Below, piece after piece: positions 15,457 through 24,614 of a stretch of DNA of 57,626 nucleotides (position 1 is its first letter; the number at the start of each line of letters is the position of its first letter). This DNA comes from Klebsiella pneumoniae. GTDB taxonomy: Bacteria; Myxococcota_A; UBA796; SXON01. Under the pieces are notes generated by a model. It was not told the origin of the DNA. It searched no databases and saw only the letters and a list, made by a program, of their open reading frames with translations. Location of the stretch: positions 1 to 57,626 of the forward strand of contig CAMAXZ010000026.1 in NCBI GenBank assembly GCA_945862325.1, in the 5' to 3' direction. Both the position numbers and the translations under genes were made by a program.

Positions 15457-17898
15457 TCAGGTCGTCAGCCTCCGCACCACCTGGACCAGGCGCGCCGGCA
15501 GCTTGTCCAGCCGGTCGATCACGGTGTACGCGACGTCGCCGTACATCCGCGGGAGGTAGCGACCACCGTGGGGGTCGACCGTGATGCAGAACGCGTGGAT
15601 GCCGAGCTTGCGGGCCTCCCGCAGCGCGGCCCGCGTGTCGTCCTGCGCGTAGCGGTCGTAGTAGTGGTCGCACCCACAATCGAGCGGCTTTCCGTCGGAC
15701 AACAGCACCAGCAGCCGTGACCGTGCGGGCTGCCGCATCAGTCGGGTCGTCGCGTGGCGGATCGCGGCGCCGTCGCGGTTCTCCATCTTGAAGCCGATGC
15801 GGCCGACGCGGCGCCGGGCGCGGTCGTCCCACGGGTCCGCGAACTCCTTCGCGACGTAGAACGCCACGTGATCACGGCCGTAGCCGGAGAAGCCCCACAC
15901 GGCGAAGGGGTCCCCCAAGGCGTCGAGCGCCTCGGCCACGACGAGCAGGGCCGCACGTTCGACGTCGATGATCCGCTTGCCGGAGCCGTCGGCGCTCTCG
16001 CTCGTCGAGCTGCTCATGTCGAGCAGGAAGGCGACCGCGAGATCGCGCCGCGCGGGCGACTGTCGCGAGTACACGCGGTCGGGGCGCGACTGTCCGGCGC
16101 GCGCGGCGGCGATGCCGTCGATGACCCGATCCATGTCGAGCTCGTCCCCGTCGGGGAGGTTTCGCTCGCGCATCAGCCCTTGCGGGCGCAGGGCTTCGAA
16201 GCGACGCCGGAGCGCCTCGATGTGGTGGCGCTCGTCGCGGAGAATGGCGTCCACGACCTCGCGCGAACCCTCCCGCAAGCGTTGCTCCCTCACGACGACC
16301 CAGCGAGGCTTGTAGTCCTCGATCGTGGCGTCCCACTCGCGGTAGGTGTACACGCGCCCGCCGGGCTCGACGTCGGGGTCCACGGTCGGGCCCTGGGCCG
16401 GCCGTGTCTCGCGCTCCGCCGACGCGGCCTCGTCGACCATGGCGCCGCCCGGCGCGGGGTTCCGCTCGAGGAACGCCTCCATCTCCGCGTAGGAACGTTC
16501 GTCGTCGGCCTTGGAGCGCTCCCGTACCGCGCGACGGGCCTCCTGGGGCGACGCGCCGGCGGACTGGGCCTCCATCTCGCGCAACAGGCGCTGCGCCTCG
16601 CGCTCCACCTGACGCTCTTCGAGCCCGGCTTCCTCGGGCCGGATCCGCGGCCGCATGGCGGGGCCGCGCGGCTCGGCTTCGGGGGCCGCGTCGCCGACCC
16701 CGGGCAGACGGGTGCGTGTCCCGCCTTCCGACCGCGGCGGACGCCCGTCCTCGGCGCGGCGCATCAGCCCCTCGACCGCCGAATAGTGCTCCGCGACCAA
16801 ACGCGCGATGTCATCCACCGTCGCCGTGTCCAGCCCGTCGAGCGCCGCGAAGAACGGCGCCGCGGCGGCGTCCTCCTCGGGCCGCAGGCCGAGCCGCTCC
16901 ATTCCCCAGGACGCCCGCGCGAGGGCCTCGACGACCCGCAGGGTCGGCGCGGCGGGATCGGAGCGGGTCCCGCGCAGCGCGGCGCCGACGACGTCGAGGT
17001 CCCGCGCGATGCCCGGGTACGCGGCCCGGATGTGACGCTCGACGCGGGCGTCTTCGAGCACCTGGAACAGGTCCCGGGCGAGCGATCGATTCGAGAAGGT
17101 GCGAAAGAAGCGCTCGACGTCGCCCTCGCCGTCGCGCGGGTCCGCCCAGGCGCCGGGGATCCGGTCGAGACGAAGGTCGAACGTCCCGAACTCGAGATAT
17201 CCGGCGGCGAGCGCGGTGAGCACGCGGTACACGAGGAAGTCCCGCTCGTCCCCGAAGGTGTCGACCAGCTCGGGGAGGTAGACGTGGTGCCCGTCGGAGA
17301 ACGTGGCGCCTTTGCCTGGGCGGACCTGGACGTCGTCGCCGCAGTGCGCGCGCGCGTAGAGGGTCAGGGTGCGGGACACGTCGGCGAGCGAGAGGCCCAC
17401 GCGGAGCGCCCGCGCCGAGGTCTGCCCCGCGCCGGACTCGCGGCGCAGGAAGCTCTCGGCCTTTTGTGGAGACTCGGCGTGGAGCGCCAGCCCTTCGGCC
17501 AGAAAGGCGCGGAGCGCCCGGTCGTCCATGCCGACGACCAACTCCGGGAGGGCGCGGGCGACCAGCGGCGCCGCGCGCGGGGCAACCGCGAGGGCCTCCT
17601 GCAGGCTCCGGGCGTATCGGCCGCGAAGCTCCGCGGGCACGCGCGCCAACGGGTCGGGCAGCCCCGCGGCGAGCGAACGGGCGATCTCCGGTTCGATCTC
17701 CGCGGCGCGGAGCACCAGCGCGGTGTACACCGACGCCGCGTCCTCGCCGAGCGCCTCGGCGACCGCCGGGCGTGCGCGGGTCCACGCCCGGAACGTCGCG
17801 CCGTCGACGCGGGCGAGGGCCAACCCCGGGGCCGCGCGGCGGGCGCGCGCCTCCACCCGACCAGCCCACGCGGCGAGGCGATCGCGCCAGGCCGCCAC
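15457..17898 (-). CDS. VWA-domain protein, CbbO/NorD type (copy 2)
   Basis: An 813-residue paralogue of the VWA protein at 12377-14419, about 130 residues longer. The N-terminal half is helical with ordered stretches such as SDGHHVYLPELVDTFGDERDF. The middle (about 380-500) is charged and low in complexity. The segment VYTYREWDATIEDYKPRW corresponds to the EYDEWDDAAGAYR segment of copy 1. The C-terminal VWA domain has a MIDAS DMSSS at Asp627-Ser629-Ser631 and VLLSDGKPLDCGC. The start is taken as the GTG at 17898, one base after the ATPase stop; a GTG at 17946 would overlap that gene. Neither has a clear Shine-Dalgarno, which fits coupling. Confidence 0.83.
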   Translation of the reverse strand: MAAWRDRLAAWAGRVEARARRAAPGLALARVDGATFRAWTRARPAVAEALGEDAASVYTALVLRAAEIEPEIARSLAAGLPDPLARVPAELRGRYARSLQEALAVAPRAAPLVARALPELVVGMDDRALRAFLAEGLALHAESPQKAESFLRRESGAGQTSARALRVGLSLADVSRTLTLYARAHCGDDVQVRPGKGATFSDGHHVYLPELVDTFGDERDFLVYRVLTALAAGYLEFGTFDLRLDRIPGAWADPRDGEGDVERFFRTFSNRSLARDLFQVLEDARVERHIRAAYPGIARDLDVVGAALRGTRSDPAAPTLRVVEALARASWGMERLGLRPEEDAAAAPFFAALDGLDTATVDDIARLVAEHYSAVEGLMRRAEDGRPPRSEGGTRTRLPGVGDAAPEAEPRGPAMRPRIRPEEAGLEERQVEREAQRLLREMEAQSAGASPQEARRAVRERSKADDERSYAEMEAFLERNPAPGGAMVDEAASAERETRPAQGPTVDPDVEPGGRVYTYREWDATIEDYKPRWVVVREQRLREGSREVVDAILRDERHHIEALRRRFEALRPQGLMRERNLPDGDELDMDRVIDGIAAARAGQSRPDRVYSRQSPARRDLAVAFLLDMSSSTSESADGSGKRIIDVERAALLVVAEALDALGDPFAVWGFSGYGRDHVAFYVAKEFADPWDDRARRRVGRIGFKMENRDGAAIRHATTRLMRQPARSRLLVLLSDGKPLDCGCDHYYDRYAQDDTRAALREARKLGIHAFCITVDPHGGRYLPRMYGDVAYTVIDRLDKLPARLVQVVRRLTT

Positions 17899-17899
17899 G

Positions 17900-18712
17900 T
17901 CAGAAGAAGTCGGCCACGATCTCGTCGATCGTGCGCTGGAGGTCACGATCGTCGGTGAGCGTGCGCGTGAAGGCGGCGCGGCAGGCGGAACGAGGGTCGA
18001 CGCCCGCCGCGACGAGCTTGCCGGCGTAGACGAGGAGCCGCGTGCTCACGCCTTCTTCGAGGCCGCGGTCCGTGAGGTTGCGGATCTTCTCGCCGACCTT
18101 CACCAGCGCGCCGGCTCGCGACACGTCGAGCCCGGCCTCGGACGCCACGACCTCCCGCTCGACGTCCGGCGCGGGGTAGCGGAAGTCGATGCTGACGAAC
18201 CGCTGCCGCGTGCTCGGCTTCAGCTCCTTGAGCACCGACTGATACCCAGGGTTGTAGCTGACAACCATCATGAACGCGTCTGGCGCGCGCAGCACCGTCG
18301 CGAGGCGATCGATCGGGAGGATGCGGCGGTCGTCGGTGAGCGGGTGGATCACGACGAGCGTGTCCTTCCGCGCTTCGACTACCTCGTCCAGGTACAGGAT
18401 GGCGCCGTGGCGAACGGCCGCGGTGAGCGGTCCGTCCGCCCACACGGTCTCGTCGCCCTGGAGCAGGTACCGGCCGAGCAGGTCGGACGCGCTCAGATCC
18501 TCGTGGCACGCGACGGTCACCAGCGGGCGGCCGAGTCGGTGTGCCATGTGCGCGACGAAGCGGGTCTTGCCGCAGCCGGTCGGCCCCTTGAGGAGCACCG
18601 GGAGGCGTTGGCGCCACGCGTGCTCGAACAAGGAGACCTCGTCGGCCGCCGGCAGGTAGAAAGGGGGGGCCGTGACGAGATAGTCTTGGACGGGCGGGGT
18701 GAGCTGCTTCAC
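17900..18712 (-). CDS. MoxR-family AAA+ ATPase, CbbQ/NirQ/NorQ type (copy 2)
   Basis: A 270-residue AAA+ ATPase, clearly paralogous to copy 1. It shares the Walker A GPTGCGKT (residues 43-50), the Walker [11 protein letters not shown] (Asp109-Glu110), [11 protein letters not shown] and [10 protein letters not shown]. It differs by a 15-residue N-terminal extension with [17 protein letters not shown], resembling the substrate-facing N-terminus of CbbQ. Paired with copy 2 of the VWA protein, it would form a second, independent remodelling machine. It starts with GTG at 18712 and is divergent from the aminotransferase, with 46 bases between. Confidence 0.88.
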   Translation of the reverse strand: MKQLTPPVQDYLVTAPPFYLPAADEVSLFEHAWRQRLPVLLKGPTGCGKTRFVAHMAHRLGRPLVTVACHEDLSASDLLGRYLLQGDETVWADGPLTAAVRHGAILYLDEVVEARKDTLVVIHPLTDDRRILPIDRLATVLRAPDAFMMVVSYNPGYQSVLKELKPSTRQRFVSIDFRYPAPDVEREVVASEAGLDVSRAGALVKVGEKIRNLTDRGLEEGVSTRLLVYAGKLVAAGVDPRSACRAAFTRTLTDDRDLQRTIDEIVADFF

Positions 18713-18718
18713 TCCGCG

Positions 18719-18724
18719 AAGCTA
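18719..18724 (-). promoter_or_regulatory. Candidate leaderless promoter of the second CbbQ gene
   Basis: On the minus strand TAGCTT (18724-18719), then CGCGGA, then GTG at 18712. The block TAGCTTCGCGGAGTG parallels TAACTTCGGGGAATG before copy 1. ATGGCG at 18748-18743, 18 bases upstream, is a weak -35 candidate. Confidence 0.45.
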
Positions 18725-18758
18725 TGCGGCGCCCGGAGCCGCCGCCATCGGAGCTCTG

Positions 18759-20012
18759 TTGTCCCGCTCGCGAGCCGAACACCTGAACGACGTCCTCGGC
18801 GCCCACCACCCGGGCGCGCTCGCGATGTCCTCGCCGCTCGCCCGGCGCACGTACATGCCGCTCGGCATCCCCCAGCAGAGCGAGCAGGCCCGGGGCGCCC
18901 GCCTGCAGGCCACGATCGGGCAGATCACCCGCGGCGACGGCTCGCCGCTCGCGCTGCCAAGCCTCGCGCGCAATTTCCCGACCTTCGACACCCGGCAGTC
19001 CCTGCTCTACGCGCCGCAGTACGGGCTGCCCGAGCTCCGGCAGCGGTGGCGCGGGGCGATCCTCGAGGGCGACGCGCCCACGAGCGTGCCGGTGGTGACC
19101 GCGGGCATCACCCACGCCCTGTCGATCGCGGCCGAGCTGTTCACCCACCCGGGCGCGCCCCTCGTGGTGGGCGTCCCGTACTGGGACAACTACGAGCTCA
19201 TCTTCGCGCTGAAGACGGGCTGCGCCATCGTGACCTACCCCCTGTTCGACGCGGAAGGACGCTTCAACCTGCGCGGCCTGCTCGCCGCCGTCCGCTCGGT
19301 CGGCGGGCCGTGCACGGTGCTCCTGAACTTCCCGAGCAACCCCACCGGCTACTCCCCGTACCCGGACGAGGCCGAGGCCATCGTCGCCGGCCTCGCCGCC
19401 GTCGAGACCCCGCTCGCGGTCATCTGCGACGACGCCTACAACGGCCTGTACTTCGACGCGCGCCTGTACGGTCGAAGCCTCTTCGGGGCGCTCGCCGCCG
19501 CGCTCGATCCGGCGCGCGCGATCGCCGTCAAGGTCGACGGGGCGACGAAGGAGCTCGTCTTCTTCGGGGGCCGCATCGGCTTCGTGACGTTCTCGGCCAC
19601 CGGTCCCGCGGCCGACGCCCTCGAGGAGCGCGCGGCGCTCCTCGTGCGCGCCTCGATCAGCATGGTGTCGGCGCCCGCGCAGCTCGCGGTGCTCGACGCG
19701 CTGCGTTCGCCGACCCTCTCCGCCGAGCGCCGCGACGTGTTCGACGTCCTCCAGTCGCGGTACGCGGCGCTGCGCGAGGCGACCGTACGCGAGCAGCTCA
19801 CGACGTACCCCTACAACTCGGGCTGCTTCGCGCTCATCCCCGTGCGCGACGACCAGGACTGTGATGTCGTGCGCCGCCGGCTCATCGAGGAGCAGTCCGT
19901 CGGCGTCATCGCGATTCCGCAGGTCAACGCCATCCGCGTCGCGTTCTGCTCGATGGAAGCCGAGGACATCCCCGAGCTCGTGCGGCGCGTGGCTGCCGTG
20001 GTCCGCGGCTGA
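18759..20012 (+). CDS. Class I/II aminotransferase (PLP fold type I)
   Basis: A 417-residue PLP-dependent enzyme. Family features are YAPQYGLPELRQRW, the LLNFPSNPTGYSP substrate-site loop, VICDDAYNGLYF, and the Schiff-base region KVDGATKELVFFGGRIGF with the probable PLP lysine. It ends with an NAIRVAFCSME strand containing the carboxylate-binding Arg. The specificity (aspartate, aromatic or other) cannot be set from sequence. I chose the TTG at 18759 because GGAG at 18750-18753 precedes it with a 5-base spacer; an upstream ATG at 18699 would run into the divergent ATPase gene. The next gene appears to start inside its stop codon. Confidence 0.85.
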   Translation: MSRSRAEHLNDVLGAHHPGALAMSSPLARRTYMPLGIPQQSEQARGARLQATIGQITRGDGSPLALPSLARNFPTFDTRQSLLYAPQYGLPELRQRWRGAILEGDAPTSVPVVTAGITHALSIAAELFTHPGAPLVVGVPYWDNYELIFALKTGCAIVTYPLFDAEGRFNLRGLLAAVRSVGGPCTVLLNFPSNPTGYSPYPDEAEAIVAGLAAVETPLAVICDDAYNGLYFDARLYGRSLFGALAAALDPARAIAVKVDGATKELVFFGGRIGFVTFSATGPAADALEERAALLVRASISMVSAPAQLAVLDALRSPTLSAERRDVFDVLQSRYAALREATVREQLTTYPYNSGCFALIPVRDDQDCDVVRRRLIEEQSVGVIAIPQVNAIRVAFCSMEAEDIPELVRRVAAVVRG

Positions 20013-20707
20013 TCCTCACCCTCGCCGCCTGCGTCGGCCCGTTGCTCGACGGTCCGTACGTGCTCGCCACCGGCCTCGACGGGGCGCGGAGCGTGATGCC
20101 GGCGCCCGACCCCAACCCCGACGGCTCACGCGACCTCGTCGTGGTGGGCCTGCACGCGACGTGGAGGGTCGACGGCGACGGGAAGGTGTCCGCCCTTGGC
20201 GCGGGCGGCGTCGCCGGGACGTCGACCCCGGGGCGCCTCGTGACCGACGCGGAGGGGATCGACGTGCTCGGCGTGGAAGACGGGGGCCTGCTCCGGATCG
20301 ACGCGCGCGGCACGATCGTCTGGTCCGACGGCGCTTCGCGCGCCACGGCGCCGGCGCCGTGCACCCAGCCCCGTTCGCTCGCGCTCGGCGACGGGCACGC
20401 CTGGCTCGTGTGCGCCGACGGGCTCCACGCGGTCGCGCACACGAACGGCGAGGTGCGTGTCGCCCACCGCGTCGCGCTGATCGACGGGCGCGCGGCGGCG
20501 ACCGACCATCGGGGACGCACCTTCGTCGTGGCCGGCTCGCCGACCGCGCTGTACCGGTGCGACGAGGGCGGCGCGTTGACGCTCGCGGCGCGCTGGGTGG
20601 GTGACGTGACCGACGCACACTTCGGGGTCGGTGGGCGGTTTCCCAAAGAAAACGTATACCTGGTGTCGTCGGAAGGCGCGCTCGTGTACGTGCGCGTCCC
20701 GGGATAG
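20009..20707 (+). CDS. Probable lipoprotein with repeated beta strands, CTG start proposed
   Basis: A protein of about 232 residues built of short strand-turn units ([47 protein letters not shown]), suggesting a small beta-propeller or solenoid. In frame upstream of the first conventional start (TTG at 20042) lies ILTLAAC, a good lipobox. The only codon that could initiate it is CTG at 20009, overlapping the aminotransferase stop as CTGA. If CTG is used, the product is a short-signal lipoprotein like others in the window. If not, it begins at 20042 and stays cytoplasmic. No known family is recognised. Confidence 0.55.
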   Translation: MILTLAACVGPLLDGPYVLATGLDGARSVMPAPDPNPDGSRDLVVVGLHATWRVDGDGKVSALGAGGVAGTSTPGRLVTDAEGIDVLGVEDGGLLRIDARGTIVWSDGASRATAPAPCTQPRSLALGDGHAWLVCADGLHAVAHTNGEVRVAHRVALIDGRAAATDHRGRTFVVAGSPTALYRCDEGGALTLAARWVGDVTDAHFGVGGRFPKENVYLVSSEGALVYVRVPG

Positions 20708-20715
20708 GTCGGCGC

Positions 20716-21657
<942 letters not shown>

Positions 21658-21659
21658 CG

Positions 21660-21679
21660 GGCGGCGCCGAGGCGCCGCC
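21660..21679. terminator. GC-rich hairpin between convergent genes
   Basis: GGCGGCGCC-GA-GGCGCCGCC forms a 9-base stem (8 with a 4-base loop). It lies 3 bases after the nadA stop and 5 before the stop of the convergent barrel gene. There is no U-tract, so bidirectional termination is inferred from position and stability. Confidence 0.5.
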
Positions 21680-21684
21680 GACGC

Positions 21685-22476
21685 TCACTGCCCGAGGCCG
21701 ATCTTCAAGATGGGAGTGTTGATCGTGCCGGCCGACGTGACGCGCTGGGCGAAGCCGACCTCGCCCTGGAACCACTTGAGCTTCAGGCCGGCGCCCACGC
21801 CCCACTCGAGCTCGTCGCCGAAGGGCAGGGTGGAGGCACGCCGCGCCTCCGTGAACAACCAGCTCGGCTGCACCGAGGCGTAGCCGTAGTACTTCTTCGG
21901 CCCGACGGTGACCTTGACGGGAACGCCCACCCCGCCGGAGGCGGGCAGGATGTCCGTGCCGTTCTCGTACATCTGCGCGTTGTAGAACACCTCGGCGCCG
22001 CCTTCGAGGCCCCACAGCTTGCCGCGGTACCCCGTCGTGTCGCCGAGGTGCACGTCGTAGCCGCTGACGCCGGACCCGGTGAGATACGAGCCGCCAAGGT
22101 AGACGTTGCCGCTGATTGTCTTCTTCGCGTAGAGGATGCCGACGTCGGCGCCCGCCACGACCGACGTACCGGACGCGTCGATCTGGACGCCGCCGCCGGG
22201 CGCCACGTACGGCTGCCACGACCAGCCCATGAACTTCTTGCGCTTGCCTTTCGCGCCTTGACCGAGGCCGGTGTCGTCGGCCTTGTCGTCGGACTTGCCG
22301 CCGCCCGTCGACGATCCGCCGCCGGTGCTCCCGCCCCCGGACCCACTCGAACCACCCCCGCGGCCGCCCCCGCCGCGCGAGCCGCCGGCCTCCTGGCGTT
22401 CAGGGGTGAGTACGTCCGGTGTGAAGGTCGTTTCAGCGAAGGCAAACGGCGCGAGAAGCAGGGTGGTGGCCAGCAT
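21685..22476 (-). CDS. Secreted outer-membrane beta-barrel-like protein with Gly-rich segment
   Basis: A 263-residue protein. A signal peptide (MLATTLLLAPFAFAE) is followed by a disordered segment of Gly, Ser and Arg/Lys (residues 30-80). Then comes a pattern of alternating hydrophobic and aromatic strands (WSWQPYVAPGGGVQID, NVYLGGSYLTGSGVSG, KYYGYASVQPSWLF, LEWGVGAGLKLKW, LKIGLG), typical of an 8- to 10-stranded outer-membrane barrel. GGAGG precedes the ATG by 5 bases. The Gly-rich linker could span or interact with peptidoglycan. No specific family is recognised. Confidence 0.65.
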   Translation of the reverse strand: MLATTLLLAPFAFAETTFTPDVLTPERQEAGGSRGGGGRGGGSSGSGGGSTGGGSSTGGGKSDDKADDTGLGQGAKGKRKKFMGWSWQPYVAPGGGVQIDASGTSVVAGADVGILYAKKTISGNVYLGGSYLTGSGVSGYDVHLGDTTGYRGKLWGLEGGAEVFYNAQMYENGTDILPASGGVGVPVKVTVGPKKYYGYASVQPSWLFTEARRASTLPFGDELEWGVGAGLKLKWFQGEVGFAQRVTSAGTINTPILKIGLGQ

Positions 22477-22514
22477 GTTTCCTCCAGGGGCGGCGTAACG
22501 CGCGCCGCTGCGCC

Positions 22515-22520
22515 TATACT
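22515..22520 (+). promoter_or_regulatory. Candidate -10 element of a leaderless promoter
   Basis: TATACT, near the bacterial consensus, is followed by CCCGACC and then GTG at 22528. There is no Shine-Dalgarno between. No clear -35 is seen. Confidence 0.45.
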
Positions 22521-22527
22521 CCCGACC

Positions 22528-24009
22528 GTGGCGGCGTATTCACCCCCTGGGTACAAGTTGTCGCGCATCCTCGGTCAGGGGGGCGCGGGTCAGGTGTGGC
22601 TCGCCGACGGCCCGCACGGCCCCTGCGCCGTCAAGATCGCGGGAGAAGGCGGATCTCTCGCGGGCGAAGCCGCGGCGCTCGCGCGCGCCGCCGGCCCCGG
22701 GGTCGCGCGTCTGCTCGACTTCGACGTCTCCGGCCGATGGATCGCCCTGGAGCACCTGCCGGGCGGCCGCGCGGACGACTGGGCGCGCGGGCAGCCGCTC
22801 GAGGCGGTCGTCGAGTTCTGCGCCGGGGTGGCGCGCGCGCTGGCGCAGCTCCACGCCTCCGGCATCATCCACGGCGACGTCAAGCCGAGCAACGTGCTCG
22901 TGGCCGCGGACGGCACCCCACGCCTGACCGACCTCGGCAGCGCGGGCGAGAGCCGGGACGTTCGCGGCGGCACACCAGGGTTCGTCGCTCCCGAACGCCT
23001 CGCAGGTCACGCCGCCACCATCGCGACCGACCTCTACGGGCTCGGCGGGCTCATCTACCAGCTCGTCACCCGCGTCCCGCCCTTCCGCGACGCGGACACG
23101 GCGGCGCTCGCGGTGCTCCCCCTCGCCAGCCTTCCGGAGCCGCCGAGCTCGCTCCGGCCACGCCTCGCCGGCGGTCTCGACGACCTGATCCTGTCCCTCC
23201 TGGCGCGGCGACCGGCGTCGCGGCCCCACAGCGCGCAAGCCGTCGCGGACCTCCTCCCGACCGCGGCCCAGACCGCCAGTCGGCCGCCGGTGGTCGGGAT
23301 GGCGCGCGAGCGCGAGCGACTCCGTCGGGCGGTCATCGAGCTCTTGGACGGGCGGCCCGCCGCGATCGTCCTGTACGGTCCCACGGGGAGCGGCCGGCGC
23401 ACGTTGATCCGCGAGGCGGTCCGCACGGCCGCGCGCGAGGGGATCCGCGCGGCCGCGCCGATGCCGGATGGCAAGGCTCTCCTCCGCAACCTCGCGGTCG
23501 ACGGGCCCCACGTGCTCCCGCTCGACGGCAATTCGCCCGGTTCGGAGACGCTCGCCCTGGAGATCCGCGCGCGCGGGCTCCCGTGCCTCGTCCTCGTGCG
23601 CGCCGACCGCCCGACGCTGCGCCTCGTGCGGGCGCGTGTCCCGCACCTGTCCCCTCCCCCGCTCGGCGTCGAGGACGTCGCCCGCTTCCTCGACGGCCAC
23701 GGCGAGGATCGACGCCGCGCCGAGGAGCTCTTCCGGCGGTCCCACGGGCGCCCGGCGGCGCTGCTGACGCTCGTCGGCGGTCCGGTCCCCATGCGCGAGA
23801 TCGACAAGCTTGGACGCCGACTTTTGCAGGTAGTCCCCCGCGAGCCGGTGAAGGTGCCGGCGCTCGCGCAGCGCCTGGGGCTCTCCGAACACCGCTTGCT
23901 CGACCTCGCCGAGCCCCTCATGGACCTCGGGCTCATCGCCGCCTCTGCCGACGGCTCCGAGCTCTCGCGCACGATCGACCTCGGCTTCCAACCGCTCGGC
24001 GCGCGCTGA
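22528..24009 (+). CDS. Hanks-type Ser/Thr kinase fused to a degenerate P-loop module
   Basis: A 493-residue cytoplasmic protein. Residues 8-245 are a protein kinase domain. It has a glycine loop GQGGAG, Lys36 in CAVKI, the catalytic loop HGDVKPSN (His115-Gly116-Asp117, Lys119, Asn122), DLG (135-137) in place of DFG, and APE at 154-156. HGD for HRD classes it as a non-RD kinase. Residues 255-490 resemble the AAA_16/STAND NTPase region (VVGMARERERLRRAV, then YGPTGSGRRTLIREA). The P-loop Lys and Thr are both Arg (290-291), so this module may not hydrolyse ATP. There is no membrane helix. The start is the GTG after TATACT. Confidence 0.82.
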   Translation: MAAYSPPGYKLSRILGQGGAGQVWLADGPHGPCAVKIAGEGGSLAGEAAALARAAGPGVARLLDFDVSGRWIALEHLPGGRADDWARGQPLEAVVEFCAGVARALAQLHASGIIHGDVKPSNVLVAADGTPRLTDLGSAGESRDVRGGTPGFVAPERLAGHAATIATDLYGLGGLIYQLVTRVPPFRDADTAALAVLPLASLPEPPSSLRPRLAGGLDDLILSLLARRPASRPHSAQAVADLLPTAAQTASRPPVVGMARERERLRRAVIELLDGRPAAIVLYGPTGSGRRTLIREAVRTAAREGIRAAAPMPDGKALLRNLAVDGPHVLPLDGNSPGSETLALEIRARGLPCLVLVRADRPTLRLVRARVPHLSPPPLGVEDVARFLDGHGEDRRRAEELFRRSHGRPAALLTLVGGPVPMREIDKLGRRLLQVVPREPVKVPALAQRLGLSEHRLLDLAEPLMDLGLIAASADGSELSRTIDLGFQPLGAR

Positions 24010-24043
24010 CCGACCCGGACGCCGACCGGCAGCCGGTCAGCGC
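24003..24043. terminator. Inverted repeat covering both stop codons of a convergent pair
   Basis: GCGCTGACCG (24003-24012) and CGGTCAGCGC (24034-24043) form 10-base arms. They contain the kinase TGA (24007-24009) and, on the other strand, the TGA of the SRPBCC gene (24039-24037). An inner ACCGGC-A-GCCGGT repeat fills part of the loop. Termination is inferred. Confidence 0.4.
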
Positions 24044-24564
24044 TTCGCGTCGAGGTACCGCTCGAGGCTCGCGTTCACCTGTTCGAGGTTCGGCTTCACG
24101 AGGGCGACGACGAACTTCTCGACCTGCGGGGTGATCGTGCTCGCGAGGAATCGAGGGACGCCGGGAATGTCGCGCAGATCCATCGACAGCTCTCCGTCGA
24201 GCGTGATGCGCGTGCGGCCCCCGCCGTCGTCCGCGAGGACCGTGCGCCCGGCGCAGGTGACCTTGTCCGTGAACACGCGAAGCTTGATCTGCCAGGTGCA
24301 GGACGTCGTGGCGGAGTCCCAGTCCGCGTAGTCGTCCCAACGCAACATCTCCGGCTTGATGATGCCCTGCGCCACCTTCGGGATGTCGCCGCGGCCGACC
24401 CACTCGTTGTGGAGCTTCACGCCGCCCGGACGTTCGTCCCGGGCCCGCACGAGGATCTCCTTGATGTTGTTCATGTACGGCGCGACGAGCGGCAGCTCGT
24501 CGCGGTAGGCGTGCAGGACGCGGTCGCGCGGGTGGGCGATGACGGACGACGCTTGGATCTTCAT
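24037..24564 (-). CDS. SRPBCC/START-like lipid-binding-fold protein
   Basis: A 175-residue protein with the helix-grip pattern of the SRPBCC superfamily. It starts MKIQASSVIAHPRDRVLHAYRDELP, where the first strand and the helix after 'I-x-A-P-R-x-x-V' are typical. Central strands follow (WQIKLRVFTDKVTCAGRTVLAD, RTRITLDGELSMDL), then a long C-terminal helix (ASTITPQVEKFVVALVKPNLEQVNASLERYL). Such proteins bind hydrophobic ligands; which one is unknown. GGAGG lies 6 bases before the ATG. It is divergent from the TPM-like gene. Confidence 0.72.
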   Translation of the reverse strand: MKIQASSVIAHPRDRVLHAYRDELPLVAPYMNNIKEILVRARDERPGGVKLHNEWVGRGDIPKVAQGIIKPEMLRWDDYADWDSATTSCTWQIKLRVFTDKVTCAGRTVLADDGGGRTRITLDGELSMDLRDIPGVPRFLASTITPQVEKFVVALVKPNLEQVNASLERYLDAKR

Positions 24565-24614
24565 CGGGGGCCTCCGGGGCCCCGGGTCGTAATCCGAAAC
24601 GTTACGGGCCGACC

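Noticed and set aside
11606..18712. Denitrification (norQ/norD) or carbon fixation (cbbQ/cbbO) operon
   Set aside because: No norB/norC, cbbL/cbbS or gas vesicle genes occur anywhere in the window, so naming these genes after those systems is not supported.
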